The notes under the pieces are model-generated. The model did no database searches, was not told where the DNA came from, and saw only the letters and a program-made list of their open reading frames with translations. A DNA stretch of 58,549 bases from Streptomyces sp. NRRL F-6131 (GTDB lineage Bacteria; Actinomycetota; Actinomycetes; Streptomycetales; Streptomycetaceae), in the NCBI GenBank assembly GCA_000719695.1, contig JOHN01000049.1, forward strand, positions 1 to 58,549, given 5' to 3'. Every line of letters starts with the position of its first letter. Within the stretch, counting starts at the first letter, position 1. Both the position numbers and the translations under genes were made by a program. Shown piece by piece: positions 10,189-17,835 of this stretch.

Positions 10189-11190
10189 ATGGCGTCACAT
10201 GTCATGCCCACATCCGGCAGGGGCGACGGCCAGCCGTCGTCGGCCGCCATCTCCGCTGTCGGTCTGCGCAAGTCGTTCGGCGACAAGACGGTCCTCGACG
10301 GCATCGACCTGTACATCCCGGCCGGGTCCGTGTTCGCGCTGCTCGGCCCGAACGGCGCCGGCAAGACCACCGCCGTGAAGATCCTCTCCACCCTGATCGG
10401 CGCCGACGAGGGCCGGGCCCAGGTCGCCGGCCACGACGTCGTCGCCAACCCGCAGGCCGTGCGTTCCGCGATCGGCGTCACCGGCCAGTTCTCCGCCGTC
10501 GACGGCCTGATCACCGGCGAGGAGAACATGCTCCTGATGGCCGACCTGCACCACCTGTCCAAGCAGGAGGGCCGCCGGATCACCGCCGAGCTCCTGGAGC
10601 GCTTCGACCTGGTGGAGGCCGCGAAGAAGCCCGCCAACACCTACTCCGGCGGCATGAAGCGCCGGCTCGACATCGCCATGACCCTGGTCGGCAGCCCGCG
10701 CATCATCTTCCTCGACGAGCCCACCACCGGCCTCGACCCGCGCAGCCGGCACAACATGTGGCAGATCATCCGTCGGCTCGTCACCGGTGGCGTCACCGTC
10801 TTCCTCACCACCCAGTACCTGGAGGAGGCCGACGAGCTCGCCGACCGCATCGCCGTCCTCAACAACGGCAAGATCGCCGCCGAGGGCACCGCCGAGGAAC
10901 TCAAGCGGCTCATCCCGGGCGGGCACGTACGACTGCGCTTCACCGACCCGGACGCGTACCAGGCGGCCGCCGCCGCGCTGCGCGAGGTCACCCGGGACGA
11001 CGAGGCGCTCGCCCTGCAGATCCCCAGCGACGGCAGCCCGCGCGAACTGCGCGCCATCCTCGACCGGCTGGACTCCGCCGCCATCGAGGCGGACGAGCTC
11101 ACCGTGCACACCCCCGACCTCGACGACGTGTTCTTCGCCCTCACCGGCCCGGTCACCGTCCCCAACCAGCCCAAGGAGAGCGTCCGATGA
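10189..11190 (+). CDS. DrrA-type ABC transporter ATP-binding protein
   Basis: A 333-residue nucleotide-binding subunit. It has Walker A GPNGAGKTT (about 61-69), the Q-loop at VTGQFSAVDGLITGEEN, signature YSGGMKRRLDIA, Walker B IIFLDEPTTGLDP, and a C-terminal domain of the daunorubicin-resistance (DrrA) type. It should power export of a hydrophobic product at the membrane together with the permease encoded next, whose start codon overlaps its stop (ATGA). Being inside the cluster, it is the best candidate for self-resistance or product export. The start has GGGAG upstream. About 150 bases with small GC hairpins separate it from the DUF1048 gene, so it may also have its own promoter. Confidence 0.93.
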   Translation: MASHVMPTSGRGDGQPSSAAISAVGLRKSFGDKTVLDGIDLYIPAGSVFALLGPNGAGKTTAVKILSTLIGADEGRAQVAGHDVVANPQAVRSAIGVTGQFSAVDGLITGEENMLLMADLHHLSKQEGRRITAELLERFDLVEAAKKPANTYSGGMKRRLDIAMTLVGSPRIIFLDEPTTGLDPRSRHNMWQIIRRLVTGGVTVFLTTQYLEEADELADRIAVLNNGKIAAEGTAEELKRLIPGGHVRLRFTDPDAYQAAAAALREVTRDDEALALQIPSDGSPRELRAILDRLDSAAIEADELTVHTPDLDDVFFALTGPVTVPNQPKESVR

Positions 11191-11978
11191 GCTCCCTCTC
11201 GCTCGCCGTCCGCGACTCGAGCACGATGCTGAAGCGCAACCTGCTGCACGCACGGCGCTACCCGTCCGGCACCCTGAACCTGCTGCTCGCGCCGATCATG
11301 CTGCTGCTGCTCTTCGTCTACATCTTCGGCGACGTGATGAGCGCGGGCATCGGCGGCGGCGGCGCCGACCGCTCCGAGTACATCGCCTACATCGTCCCCG
11401 GCATCCTGCTGATGACCATCGGCAGCACCGTGATCGGCGCCGCGGTGTACATGTCCATGGACATGAGCGAGGGCCTGATCGCCCGCTTCAAGACCATGGC
11501 GATCCACCGCGGCTCCGTGGTCATCGGCCATGTCATCGGCAGCGTGCTGCAGTGCATCGCCAGCGTGGTCCTGGTCGGCGCCGTCGCCCTGGCCATCGGC
11601 TTCCGTCCGAACCACGCCACCGCCCTGGAGTGGCTCGCCGCGCTGGGCTTGCTCGTGATGTTCGCCCTGGCCTTCACCTGGCTCGCGGTCGGCATCGGCA
11701 TGGCCAGCCCCAACGCCGAGGCGGCCGCCAACAGCGCCCAGCCGCTGATCCTCCTCCCGCTGATCTCCAGCGCCTTCATCCCGGCCGAGACAATGCCGGG
11801 CTGGTTCCAGCCGATCGCCGAGTACCAGCCCTTCACCCCGGCCATCGAGACCCTCCGCGGCCTGCTGCTCGGCACCGAGATCGGCAACAACGGCTGGATC
11901 ACGATCGCCTGGTGCGTCGCCCTGACCGCGCTCGGCTACCGATGGTCGATGGCGCAGTTCAACCGCGACCCCAAATAA
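11187..11978 (+). CDS. DrrB-type ABC transporter permease
   Basis: A 263-residue membrane protein of the ABC-2 family with about six hydrophobic segments: near 28-48 (LLLAPIMLLLLFVYIF), then 75-95, 115-140, 145-170 and 175-195, with the last near the C-terminus (ITIAWCVALTALGY). The conserved ABC-2 region around SSAFIPAETMPGWFQPIAEYQPFTP lies before the last helix. It pairs with the ATPase just upstream through overlapping ATGA codons and should form the transmembrane path of the exporter. The substrate is presumably the product of this cluster, an inference from position. Confidence 0.93.
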   Translation: MSSLSLAVRDSSTMLKRNLLHARRYPSGTLNLLLAPIMLLLLFVYIFGDVMSAGIGGGGADRSEYIAYIVPGILLMTIGSTVIGAAVYMSMDMSEGLIARFKTMAIHRGSVVIGHVIGSVLQCIASVVLVGAVALAIGFRPNHATALEWLAALGLLVMFALAFTWLAVGIGMASPNAEAAANSAQPLILLPLISSAFIPAETMPGWFQPIAEYQPFTPAIETLRGLLLGTEIGNNGWITIAWCVALTALGYRWSMAQFNRDPK

Positions 11979-12013
11979 GCCGACGGGCTGAACCCCCGCA
12001 GCCCGTCTCTGAA

Positions 12014-12052
12014 GGGCGGCGTACTCCGGCCTCGCGCCGGCGTACGCCGCCC
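12014..12052 (+). terminator. Hairpin between exporter and aminotransferase genes
   Basis: A perfect 11-bp outer stem (GGGCGGCGTAC with GTACGCCGCCC) encloses a second 5-bp stem (CCGGC/GCCGG). It lies 36 bases after the permease stop and before the aminotransferase, and is probably a factor-independent terminator or attenuator. There is no U-run, as is usual in high-GC actinomycetes. Confidence 0.6.
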
Positions 12053-12106
12053 GGCCGGTGTTCCCGGCCAGCACCACGACAACAGACACAAGGGGTGGGA
12101 CACAGC

Positions 12107-13435
12107 ATGGACAACGAGCTTGCAGGAGACCGGGCGACCCGACTGTCCCTGGCAGACCTCCACGATTCGCTGAGCGCTCCGGTCAGTGAATCGATGAACT
12201 TCCTCAACGAGGTGGCACAGCGGTTCCCGGACGCCGTCTCACTGGCGGCCGGGCGTCCGTACGAGGGCTACTTCGACCTCGACGACATCCACCGGTACCT
12301 CGACACCTATCGCGCCCACCTGACGGCCGGGCTGGACGGCGACGAGGCGGCGGTGCGCCGGACGATCATGCAGTACGGACGCACCAAGGGCATCATCCAC
12401 GACCTGGTCGCCAAACATCTGGCCGTGGACGAGGGCATCACCGTGGACCCGGAGTCCATCGTGGTCACGGTCGGGTGCCAGGAAGCGCTCTACCTGACGC
12501 TGCGCGCCCTGCGCGCCGGCGACCGGGACGTCCTGCTCGCGGTGACGCCGAGCTACGTCGGGATCCACGGAGCGGCCCAGCTCGTCGACATGCCGCTGCT
12601 GCCGGTCAAGGAGTCGTCCGAGGGAATCGACCTCGACGACCTGATGACGGTCGTCGCCACCGCCAAGGCCGGCGGCCTGCGCCCCCGGGCGCTGTACATC
12701 GTGCCCGACTTCGCGAATCCCACCGGAGCCAGGCTTCACCGGGAGGCGCGCGAGCGCCTGCTCGCGATCGCCGCCGAGCAGGACTTCCTCATCCTGGAGG
12801 ACAACCCGTACGGTCTGTTCGGCGACCCCGCGGGACCGCCGACCATCAAGTCCCTGGACACCTCGGCGCGCGTGGTCTACTTGGGATCGTTCGCCAAGAC
12901 CGGCATCCCCGGTGCCCGGGTCGGCTATGTGGTGGCGGATCAGACGGTGACCGGCCGCTCCGGCGGCTCGGCCGACTCCCGGACGCTGGCCGACCAGCTC
13001 TCGAAGATCAAGAGCATGGTCACGGTGAACACCTCGCCGATCGCCCAGGCCGTCGTCGCGGGGAAGCTGCTGGAGAACGACTACAGTCTGCGTGCGGCCA
13101 ACGCCCGCGAGATCGCGACCTACCGGGAGAACCTCCGCCAGGTCCTGGCCGGACTGGAACGGCGTCTCGGCGGCGGGAGGTTCCCCGGAGTCTCCTGGAA
13201 CACGCCGGCCGGCGGTTTCTTCGTCCTCGTCACCGTTCCCTTCCTGGCCGACGACGAGCTGCTGGAGCGGAGCGCCCGGGACCACCAGGTCCTGTGGACG
13301 CCGATCCACCACTTCTACGCGGACCCGAAGCCCCGGAACGTCATGCGGCTGTCCTTCAGCCACCTCCGGCCGGAGGAGATCGAGACCGGGCTCGACCGGC
13401 TCGCCCGCCTCATCGAGGAGCAGGCCGGGTCCTGA
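12107..13435 (+). CDS. hpgT: HpgT-like PLP-dependent aminotransferase (phenylglycine type)
   Basis: A 442-residue class I/II aminotransferase. Lys264 in GSFAKTGIPG is the expected PLP lysine; DFANPTG (201-207) and EDNPYG (231-236) are the usual cofactor-binding segments. The N-terminal signature FLNEVAQRFPDAVSLAAGRP (32-51) recalls HpgT, the enzyme that aminates 4-hydroxy- or 3,5-dihydroxyphenylglyoxylate to the matching phenylglycine in glycopeptide and nocardicin clusters. The next gene encodes an Hmo-like oxidase, whose product would be its keto-acid substrate, which strengthens the reading. No 4-hydroxymandelate synthase is present in the window. The family resemblance is from memory of the sequences, so another alpha-keto acid substrate remains possible. 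Confidence 0.72.
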   Translation: MDNELAGDRATRLSLADLHDSLSAPVSESMNFLNEVAQRFPDAVSLAAGRPYEGYFDLDDIHRYLDTYRAHLTAGLDGDEAAVRRTIMQYGRTKGIIHDLVAKHLAVDEGITVDPESIVVTVGCQEALYLTLRALRAGDRDVLLAVTPSYVGIHGAAQLVDMPLLPVKESSEGIDLDDLMTVVATAKAGGLRPRALYIVPDFANPTGARLHREARERLLAIAAEQDFLILEDNPYGLFGDPAGPPTIKSLDTSARVVYLGSFAKTGIPGARVGYVVADQTVTGRSGGSADSRTLADQLSKIKSMVTVNTSPIAQAVVAGKLLENDYSLRAANAREIATYRENLRQVLAGLERRLGGGRFPGVSWNTPAGGFFVLVTVPFLADDELLERSARDHQVLWTPIHHFYADPKPRNVMRLSFSHLRPEEIETGLDRLARLIEEQAGS

Positions 13436-13484
13436 CTCCCGCGGGCTTCCGGCTTCCGCCCGCATCGTTGACGAGGGGAAAATC

Positions 13485-14624
13485 GTGAGTACGTCCGACA
13501 TGTCCACCGATCCCGGTCCCACAGGCGGCCCCGCCCCGCTCACACTGCGCGAGCTGGAACTCTCCGCCGCGGCGACACTGCCGAAGGACGTCTGGGACTT
13601 CGTCGCCGGAGGGAGCGGCACCGAACTCACCCTCACGGCCAACCGGCAGGCCCTGGACCGGATCCAGCTGGTGCCGCGTATCCTGCGCAACGTCTCCGGC
13701 TGCTCCACGGAAGCCCCGCTGCTCGGGCGGACCGCCCGCCTGCCGCTGGCCGTCGCACCGGTGGCCTACCACCGGCTCCTGCACCCCGAGGGGGAGTTGG
13801 CCGTGGCCCGGGCGGCGAAGCGGGCCGGTGTCCCGTTCACGGCCGGCATGCTGAGCAGCTTCCCCGTCGAGCGGATCGCCGCCGAGGGGGCCCGGACCTG
13901 GTTCCAGCTGTACTGGCTCCGCGACGAGGCCAAGCTCTTCGAGCTGGTCGCCAGGGCGGAGGAGGCCGGGTGCGAAGCCCTCATGCTCACCGTCGACGTC
14001 CCCTGGATGGCACGCCGCCTGCGCGACATCCGCAACCGGTTCAGCCTCCCGGAGGGGGTCACGGCCGCCAACCTGACCGGCGGTGTCCCGTCGCAGGCCC
14101 ACCAGTCCCGCCGGGGAACCTCCGCGGTGGCGACTCACACCGGCGCGATCATGACGGCGGCGCTCACCTGGGAATCCGTCGAGAGGCTCCGTGCCCGGAC
14201 CACGCTGCCGCTGGTCCTCAAGGGCGTTCTCGATCCCCGTGACGCCCGTCGCGCCGCGGACAGCGGTGTCGACGCGCTCGTGGTCTCCAATCACGGGGGG
14301 CGCCAGTTGGACGGCGCCGTCCCCTCGATCGAGATGCTGTCCGCGGTCTCCGAGGCAGTGGCGGGTGACTGCGAGGTCCTCTTCGACAGCGGGGTCCGGA
14401 ACGGAACCGATGTGCTCAGGGCGCTGGCCCTGGGAGCCTCCGGGGTGCTGGTCGGCCGTCCGGTGATGTGGGGGCTGGCGGCAGCCGGCGAGCAGGGGGT
14501 GGACACCGTCCTCGGTCTGCTCGCCGAGGAGTTCCGTGACACACTGGGCCTGGCCGGCTGCGCGTCGGTCCGTGAGGCAGTCGGACTCCGGACCGTCATC
14601 GGCCCTGATCTGCAAAGCCGCTGA
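13485..14624 (+). CDS. hmo: FMN-dependent alpha-hydroxy acid oxidase, 4-hydroxymandelate oxidase-like
   Basis: A 379-residue member of the glycolate/lactate/mandelate oxidase family, starting at GTG 12 bases after a GAGGGG site. Key residues are present: the QLYW segment (Tyr143), TVDVP (169-173), Lys246 in LVLKGV, and the catalytic pair His270 and Arg273 in SNHGGRQLDG. The C-terminal phosphate-binding part is FDSGVRNGTDV and GASGVLVGRP. The reaction would be oxidation of a 2-hydroxy acid to a 2-keto acid. Beside an HpgT-like aminotransferase the likely substrate is 4-hydroxymandelate or mandelate, giving the phenylglyoxylate that HpgT aminates. It follows the aminotransferase by 49 bases and is probably co-transcribed. 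Lactate or another hydroxy acid cannot be ruled out. Confidence 0.8.
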   Translation: MSTSDMSTDPGPTGGPAPLTLRELELSAAATLPKDVWDFVAGGSGTELTLTANRQALDRIQLVPRILRNVSGCSTEAPLLGRTARLPLAVAPVAYHRLLHPEGELAVARAAKRAGVPFTAGMLSSFPVERIAAEGARTWFQLYWLRDEAKLFELVARAEEAGCEALMLTVDVPWMARRLRDIRNRFSLPEGVTAANLTGGVPSQAHQSRRGTSAVATHTGAIMTAALTWESVERLRARTTLPLVLKGVLDPRDARRAADSGVDALVVSNHGGRQLDGAVPSIEMLSAVSEAVAGDCEVLFDSGVRNGTDVLRALALGASGVLVGRPVMWGLAAAGEQGVDTVLGLLAEEFRDTLGLAGCASVREAVGLRTVIGPDLQSR

Positions 14625-14781
14625 TGAGAACTCAGCCAAACGTGAGCCAATCTGGCGATACGTCACATCGAGGTGGTCTTGAATCGGTGCGGCCCGGTGT
14701 CCATAGTTGCCACCGAAGCCTCACCCGTCCCCATGCGTCCCCGACCTGCCGGCCACGCGCCACGGGTCGCGGTCACCGCAT

Positions 14782-15648
14782 ATGTCCAAAAGGCTCGCCT
14801 TGCCCACCTTCGACACCTCCGGAGCCATCCTCGTCACGCTCCAGCTCGGCTTCGGCGACGTACGGATCACCGCCAGCGAGCGCACCGACACCGTCGTGGA
14901 GGTCCGCCCGAGCGATCCGTTCGAGCCCTGTGACGTCACCTGCGCGGAGGCGACGCTGGTCTCCTTCTCGCACGGCAGGCTCCTGGTGGCCACCCCCGGC
15001 GCGACCGGCCCGCCCGAGCGGCACGGCAAGGTGAGCGTGGCGATCGAGCTTCCGCTCGATTCGAGCGTCTACGGGGACGCGATGACGCTGGACCTCTCCT
15101 GCGAGGGCCGGATCGGCGCCTGCTGGCTGAGCACTGACCACGGCCACATCCAACTCGACCGCACCGGGCCGCTGTTGCTGGGCCTCGGACTGTGCGACGT
15201 CTCCGTCGAGCGGGCGACCGGCGATGTGTTCATGAGGGTCGACTACGGAGACGTGTTCATCCGGACGGTCGACGGTACCGCGACGGTCCACCGGAGCAGC
15301 GGCGACACCGAGGTCGGCGAGGTCGACGATCTCGTGCGGATCCACGCCGAGACCGGTGACATCCGGATCGGCCGGGCGCGCGGCTCACTGGAAGCCACCA
15401 CCGGGCACGGAAGCATCCGGGTCGGGGAGGTCCAGCGCGGCTCGGTCGCCCTGCGGACCGTCCACGGCGACCTTGAGGTCGGCCTCGCCCGCGGCACCGC
15501 TCCGCGGTTCGACCTCAGCTCGACCGCCGGCCACGTCTACCGGTCCCTCAACGTGCTCGGCGTGCCGGAGGCCCCCGCAGAGCAGGTTGAGCTGCACGCT
15601 CACACGGCGGTCGGGAACATCGTGGTGCAACGCGCCGACCCGAGCTGA
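14782..15648 (+). CDS. DUF4097 family beta-strand repeat protein
   Basis: A 288-residue protein rich in short beta strands, with repeated units such as GDVFMRVDYGDVFIRTVDG, SGDTEVGEV, TGDIRIGRARGS, HGSIRVGEVQRGS and HGDLEVGLARG. This is the right-handed beta repeat pattern of DUF4097 proteins, often annotated as putative adhesins. No signal peptide or membrane segment is visible, so it is probably cytoplasmic. The start at 14782 (MSKRL) is chosen because the repeat region follows at once; an in-frame ATG at 14707 is the alternative. In actinomycetes such genes often sit beside regulators and exporters in secondary-metabolite loci, but the function is not known. Confidence 0.8.
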   Translation: MSKRLALPTFDTSGAILVTLQLGFGDVRITASERTDTVVEVRPSDPFEPCDVTCAEATLVSFSHGRLLVATPGATGPPERHGKVSVAIELPLDSSVYGDAMTLDLSCEGRIGACWLSTDHGHIQLDRTGPLLLGLGLCDVSVERATGDVFMRVDYGDVFIRTVDGTATVHRSSGDTEVGEVDDLVRIHAETGDIRIGRARGSLEATTGHGSIRVGEVQRGSVALRTVHGDLEVGLARGTAPRFDLSSTAGHVYRSLNVLGVPEAPAEQVELHAHTAVGNIVVQRADPS

Positions 15649-16160
15649 GGCGCGCGTCAGAGCCAGCTGTGCCATTGAAGTTCCCCCGTTGAACTGGATG
15701 GCTTGATTCTGGGACGGGCGCTCCTCGAGGGAGGCATCCCGATGACGGTGTCTTGACCCGAACGTTACCCGCTCGTAGACGGACAGCCAAGCCTCGGAAC
15801 CGCCATTCCCGCTCCGACGCGTTAAGAATGCGTCAAGACCCTGGAAGCGGCCCACAGGTTCAATTAACAGACCGCCGTACGGGATCGGGCTATGATCGCC
15901 AGCCGCCTCCCGCGCCGGTCAGGACAGTGGGGGCGCCGGCCGCACCCGTCTTGATCCGCGGGACGAATTGAGATCTACTCGACGGCGGCACTCACGGGGG
16001 ACAGCCGAACGGCTGCGGAGGGCCAGCTGTCGACGCATTCGCAGAGCCATTTGCTCGCGGCTTTCCCTGCGTGACGACGGTCGACTGAACCCAGATCCTT
16101 CAACTGGTGTCGAATCCCGTCGCATTTTCTGCCCGGCGCAACCGACAGGAGATCGCAGCA
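15649..16160. promoter_or_regulatory. Upstream region of the LmbU-family regulator gene
   Basis: This 512-base gap holds no convincing gene. It is less GC-rich than its surroundings. GTTAAGA (15821-15827) and GTCAAGA (15832-15838) are direct repeats 11 bp apart, and a reverse copy (TCTTGAC) lies near 15750; repeats of this spacing resemble SARP activator sites. A TATGAT hexamer at 15891-15896 could be a -10 element, but no good -35 is seen at 17-18 bases. A long leader to the regulator gene is likely. Confidence 0.35.
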
Positions 16161-16811
16161 ATGGATGAGGTCAGCAACCAAGGAAACGTCCGGCTCATGC
16201 ACCGAAGAATGCATGAGCCGGACGCGCAGAACTGCCAGGTCCTCACGACGAAGACAGGGCTCCGGATTCCTCAGGGAATGGCCTTCGAGGAGTGGGAGCG
16301 GGCCGGGCGCCAGATCGCCGGGGTCGTGGACTCGTCCTCGTGGTGGCTCGGCGACTGGCTGGTGTACGGCAAGGACCACTACACGGACCGGTACCAGCGG
16401 GGCATCAAGGCGGTCGGACTCCGCTACCAGACCCTGCGGAACTACGCCTGGGTCTCCCGGCGCTTCGAGTTCAACCGGAGGAGGCCGGGCCTGACGTTCC
16501 AGCACCACGCCGAGCTGGCGTCACTACCGGTCCCCGAACAGGACCTCTGGCTCGACCGGGCCGAACAGATGAACTGGACCACCAAGCAGCTCCGCCATGC
16601 CATCCGCGCGGCGAACGAGGAGCGGGTGCCGGAGCAGCGGCAGGCGGAGACGACACGGCGGCTCGCGGTACCCGGCAATCGCCTGCAGTGGTGGCACGAG
16701 GCCGCCGAACAGCTGGGCACCGACCTCGAGCAGTGGGTGTTAGCGACGCTCGACCAGGCCGCCCGACAGGTTCTGGAGAACGCCGAGGGGCGGACCGGGC
16801 TGCCCGGCTGA
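16161..16811 (+). CDS. LmbU family transcriptional regulator with a TTA codon
   Basis: A 216-residue regulator similar to LmbU of the lincomycin cluster, NovE and HrmB. The family pattern is visible: FEEWERAGRQI, SSWWLGDWLVYG near residues 55-65, YQTLRNYAWVSRRFE, and a WTTKQLRHAIR helix. LmbU-type proteins bind DNA and activate or repress biosynthetic genes of their own clusters. The ATG at 16161 is chosen because AGGAG lies about ten bases upstream; a GTG at 16107 would extend it by 18 residues. Codon 194 is TTA (16740-16742), the rare leucine codon read by the bldA tRNA, so translation is probably tied to development. It converges on the piperazate synthase gene, with a hairpin terminator between. 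Confidence 0.85.
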   Translation: MDEVSNQGNVRLMHRRMHEPDAQNCQVLTTKTGLRIPQGMAFEEWERAGRQIAGVVDSSSWWLGDWLVYGKDHYTDRYQRGIKAVGLRYQTLRNYAWVSRRFEFNRRRPGLTFQHHAELASLPVPEQDLWLDRAEQMNWTTKQLRHAIRAANEERVPEQRQAETTRRLAVPGNRLQWWHEAAEQLGTDLEQWVLATLDQAARQVLENAEGRTGLPG

Positions 16812-16869
16812 CCTCAAACGGAATCAGAACAGCCGCTCTCCTCGCTCGGGCAGCGCGAAGGGCGCGTGG

Positions 16870-16912
16870 CACTTCCATGGCCGCGGAACTCGATGACCCG
16901 GCCATGGAAGTG
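16870..16912. terminator. Bidirectional terminator hairpin
   Basis: A perfect 14-bp inverted repeat (CACTTCCATGGCCG at 16870-16883 with CGGCCATGGAAGTG at 16899-16912) and a 15-base loop. It sits between the convergent LmbU-family and piperazate synthase genes and can serve both strands. Confidence 0.75.
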
Positions 16913-16947
16913 ACTCTGCGTCGAACAGTGGCGAAAAGCCGTCGCGC

Positions 16948-17592
16948 TCACGTCAGCCGGCTCATCATTTCGGCGACCTGGCGATGACGGGTGCACCCGT
17001 TTGCGTCGAACGACTCCCGCACGCGGTCGCGAACCTCGGGCGCCTGCTCCTGGCTGAGCTTGAACATGCTTTCGGCCCCGGTCACCCGGATTCTGAAGGC
17101 GCCCACGGCGGGTGCGATCTGGCGGAAATAGTCGAGGGACTCGGACATGTCCCACCCGGTGCCGAGGTCGGCCTCGAAAGCCCGCACGGTGGACTGGACC
17201 ACCGCCAGCGTCTCGTCCGGAGACTCCATCTTCTCCAGTACGCCATGTACATGCACGGCCGTGAAATTCCAGGTCGGCGCGGCCGGCGTCTTCCGGTACA
17301 CGGTCGGCGAGACATAGGCGTGCGGACCGGTGAAGGTCAGCAGCACGACGCCGCCCGATTCGAGCGCCTTCCAGTGCGGATTCGCGCGGTTCATGTGGCC
17401 CCACAGCGTGACTCCGGTGAGGTCGTCCGGCCATTCGCCGCCCAGCTCGGGGTCCAGGATCACCGGCAGATGCGTGGCGAACGGACCGTCGGCCGGGCTC
17501 CCGTTGGACACCAGCAGAGCGAGCGGATTGCTGCGGATCAGGTCCGACATCCACGAACCGTCCGGCTCGCGATAGAAACTGGGAACAAACAT
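16948..17592 (-). CDS. ktzT: Piperazate synthase (KtzT / PaiB-like haem enzyme)
   Basis: A 214-residue protein of the PaiB fold, often mis-annotated as an FMN-binding negative transcriptional regulator. KtzT-type members are haem enzymes that close N5-hydroxy-L-ornithine to L-piperazic acid by forming the N-N bond. Family segments visible are MFVPSFYREPDGSW at the start, FATHLPVILD (38-47), GHMNRANPHW (65-74) and SPTVYRKTPAAPTWNFTAVH. His66 in GHMNRAN is the likely haem ligand by position relative to KtzT, from memory. The main reason for this call over a PaiB regulator is its divergent partner, an ornithine N5-hydroxylase, together with the surrounding NRPS/PKS genes. The product would be the piperazate residue of the final compound. 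Confidence 0.85.
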   Translation of the reverse strand: MFVPSFYREPDGSWMSDLIRSNPLALLVSNGSPADGPFATHLPVILDPELGGEWPDDLTGVTLWGHMNRANPHWKALESGGVVLLTFTGPHAYVSPTVYRKTPAAPTWNFTAVHVHGVLEKMESPDETLAVVQSTVRAFEADLGTGWDMSESLDYFRQIAPAVGAFRIRVTGAESMFKLSQEQAPEVRDRVRESFDANGCTRHRQVAEMMSRLT

Positions 17593-17700
17593 CCGGACTC
17601 CCGCCCTTTCTTTGTTTTCCGGCCCGGCAGGGGCCGCCGGCGCACCAACGTAGCGGACCCCCAAGGCAATCGAGCAGCATTCCGGATAATCTGGCATCGC

Positions 17701-17718
17701 TGTCCTGTCGACAGGACA
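17701..17718. promoter_or_regulatory. Perfect 18-bp palindrome in the divergent piperazate promoter region
   Basis: TGTCCTGTCGACAGGACA is identical to its reverse complement over all 18 bases. It lies in the 243-base gap between the divergent piperazate synthase and ornithine hydroxylase genes, just upstream of the candidate ktzI promoter. It looks like an operator for a dimeric regulator that controls both genes. Which regulator binds is unknown. Confidence 0.6.
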
Positions 17719-17745
17719 ACGGGCGGCGTCCGGCCATCGGAACTC

Positions 17746-17775
17746 TTGATTGCCCCCATCGGACCGCCCTAGAGT
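17746..17775 (+). promoter_or_regulatory. Candidate promoter of the ornithine hydroxylase gene
   Basis: TTGATT (17746-17751) and TAGAGT (17770-17775) are separated by 18 bases and lie about 60 bases before the GTG start of the hydroxylase gene. The palindrome at 17701-17718 ends 27 bases upstream of the -35, a position suited to activation or to control of the divergent promoter. Confidence 0.5.
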
Positions 17776-17835
17776 CAACGTCGTATTTCCGACCTTTCCC
17801 CGCCGAAGCCTAGCCACATTGAGGGAGAACTTACT

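Noticed and set aside
16948..17592. PaiB-type transcriptional repressor
   Set aside because: Family likeness is real, but the divergent KtzI-like gene and NRPS context favour a piperazate synthase; PaiB regulators are normally linked to sporulation or polyamine genes.
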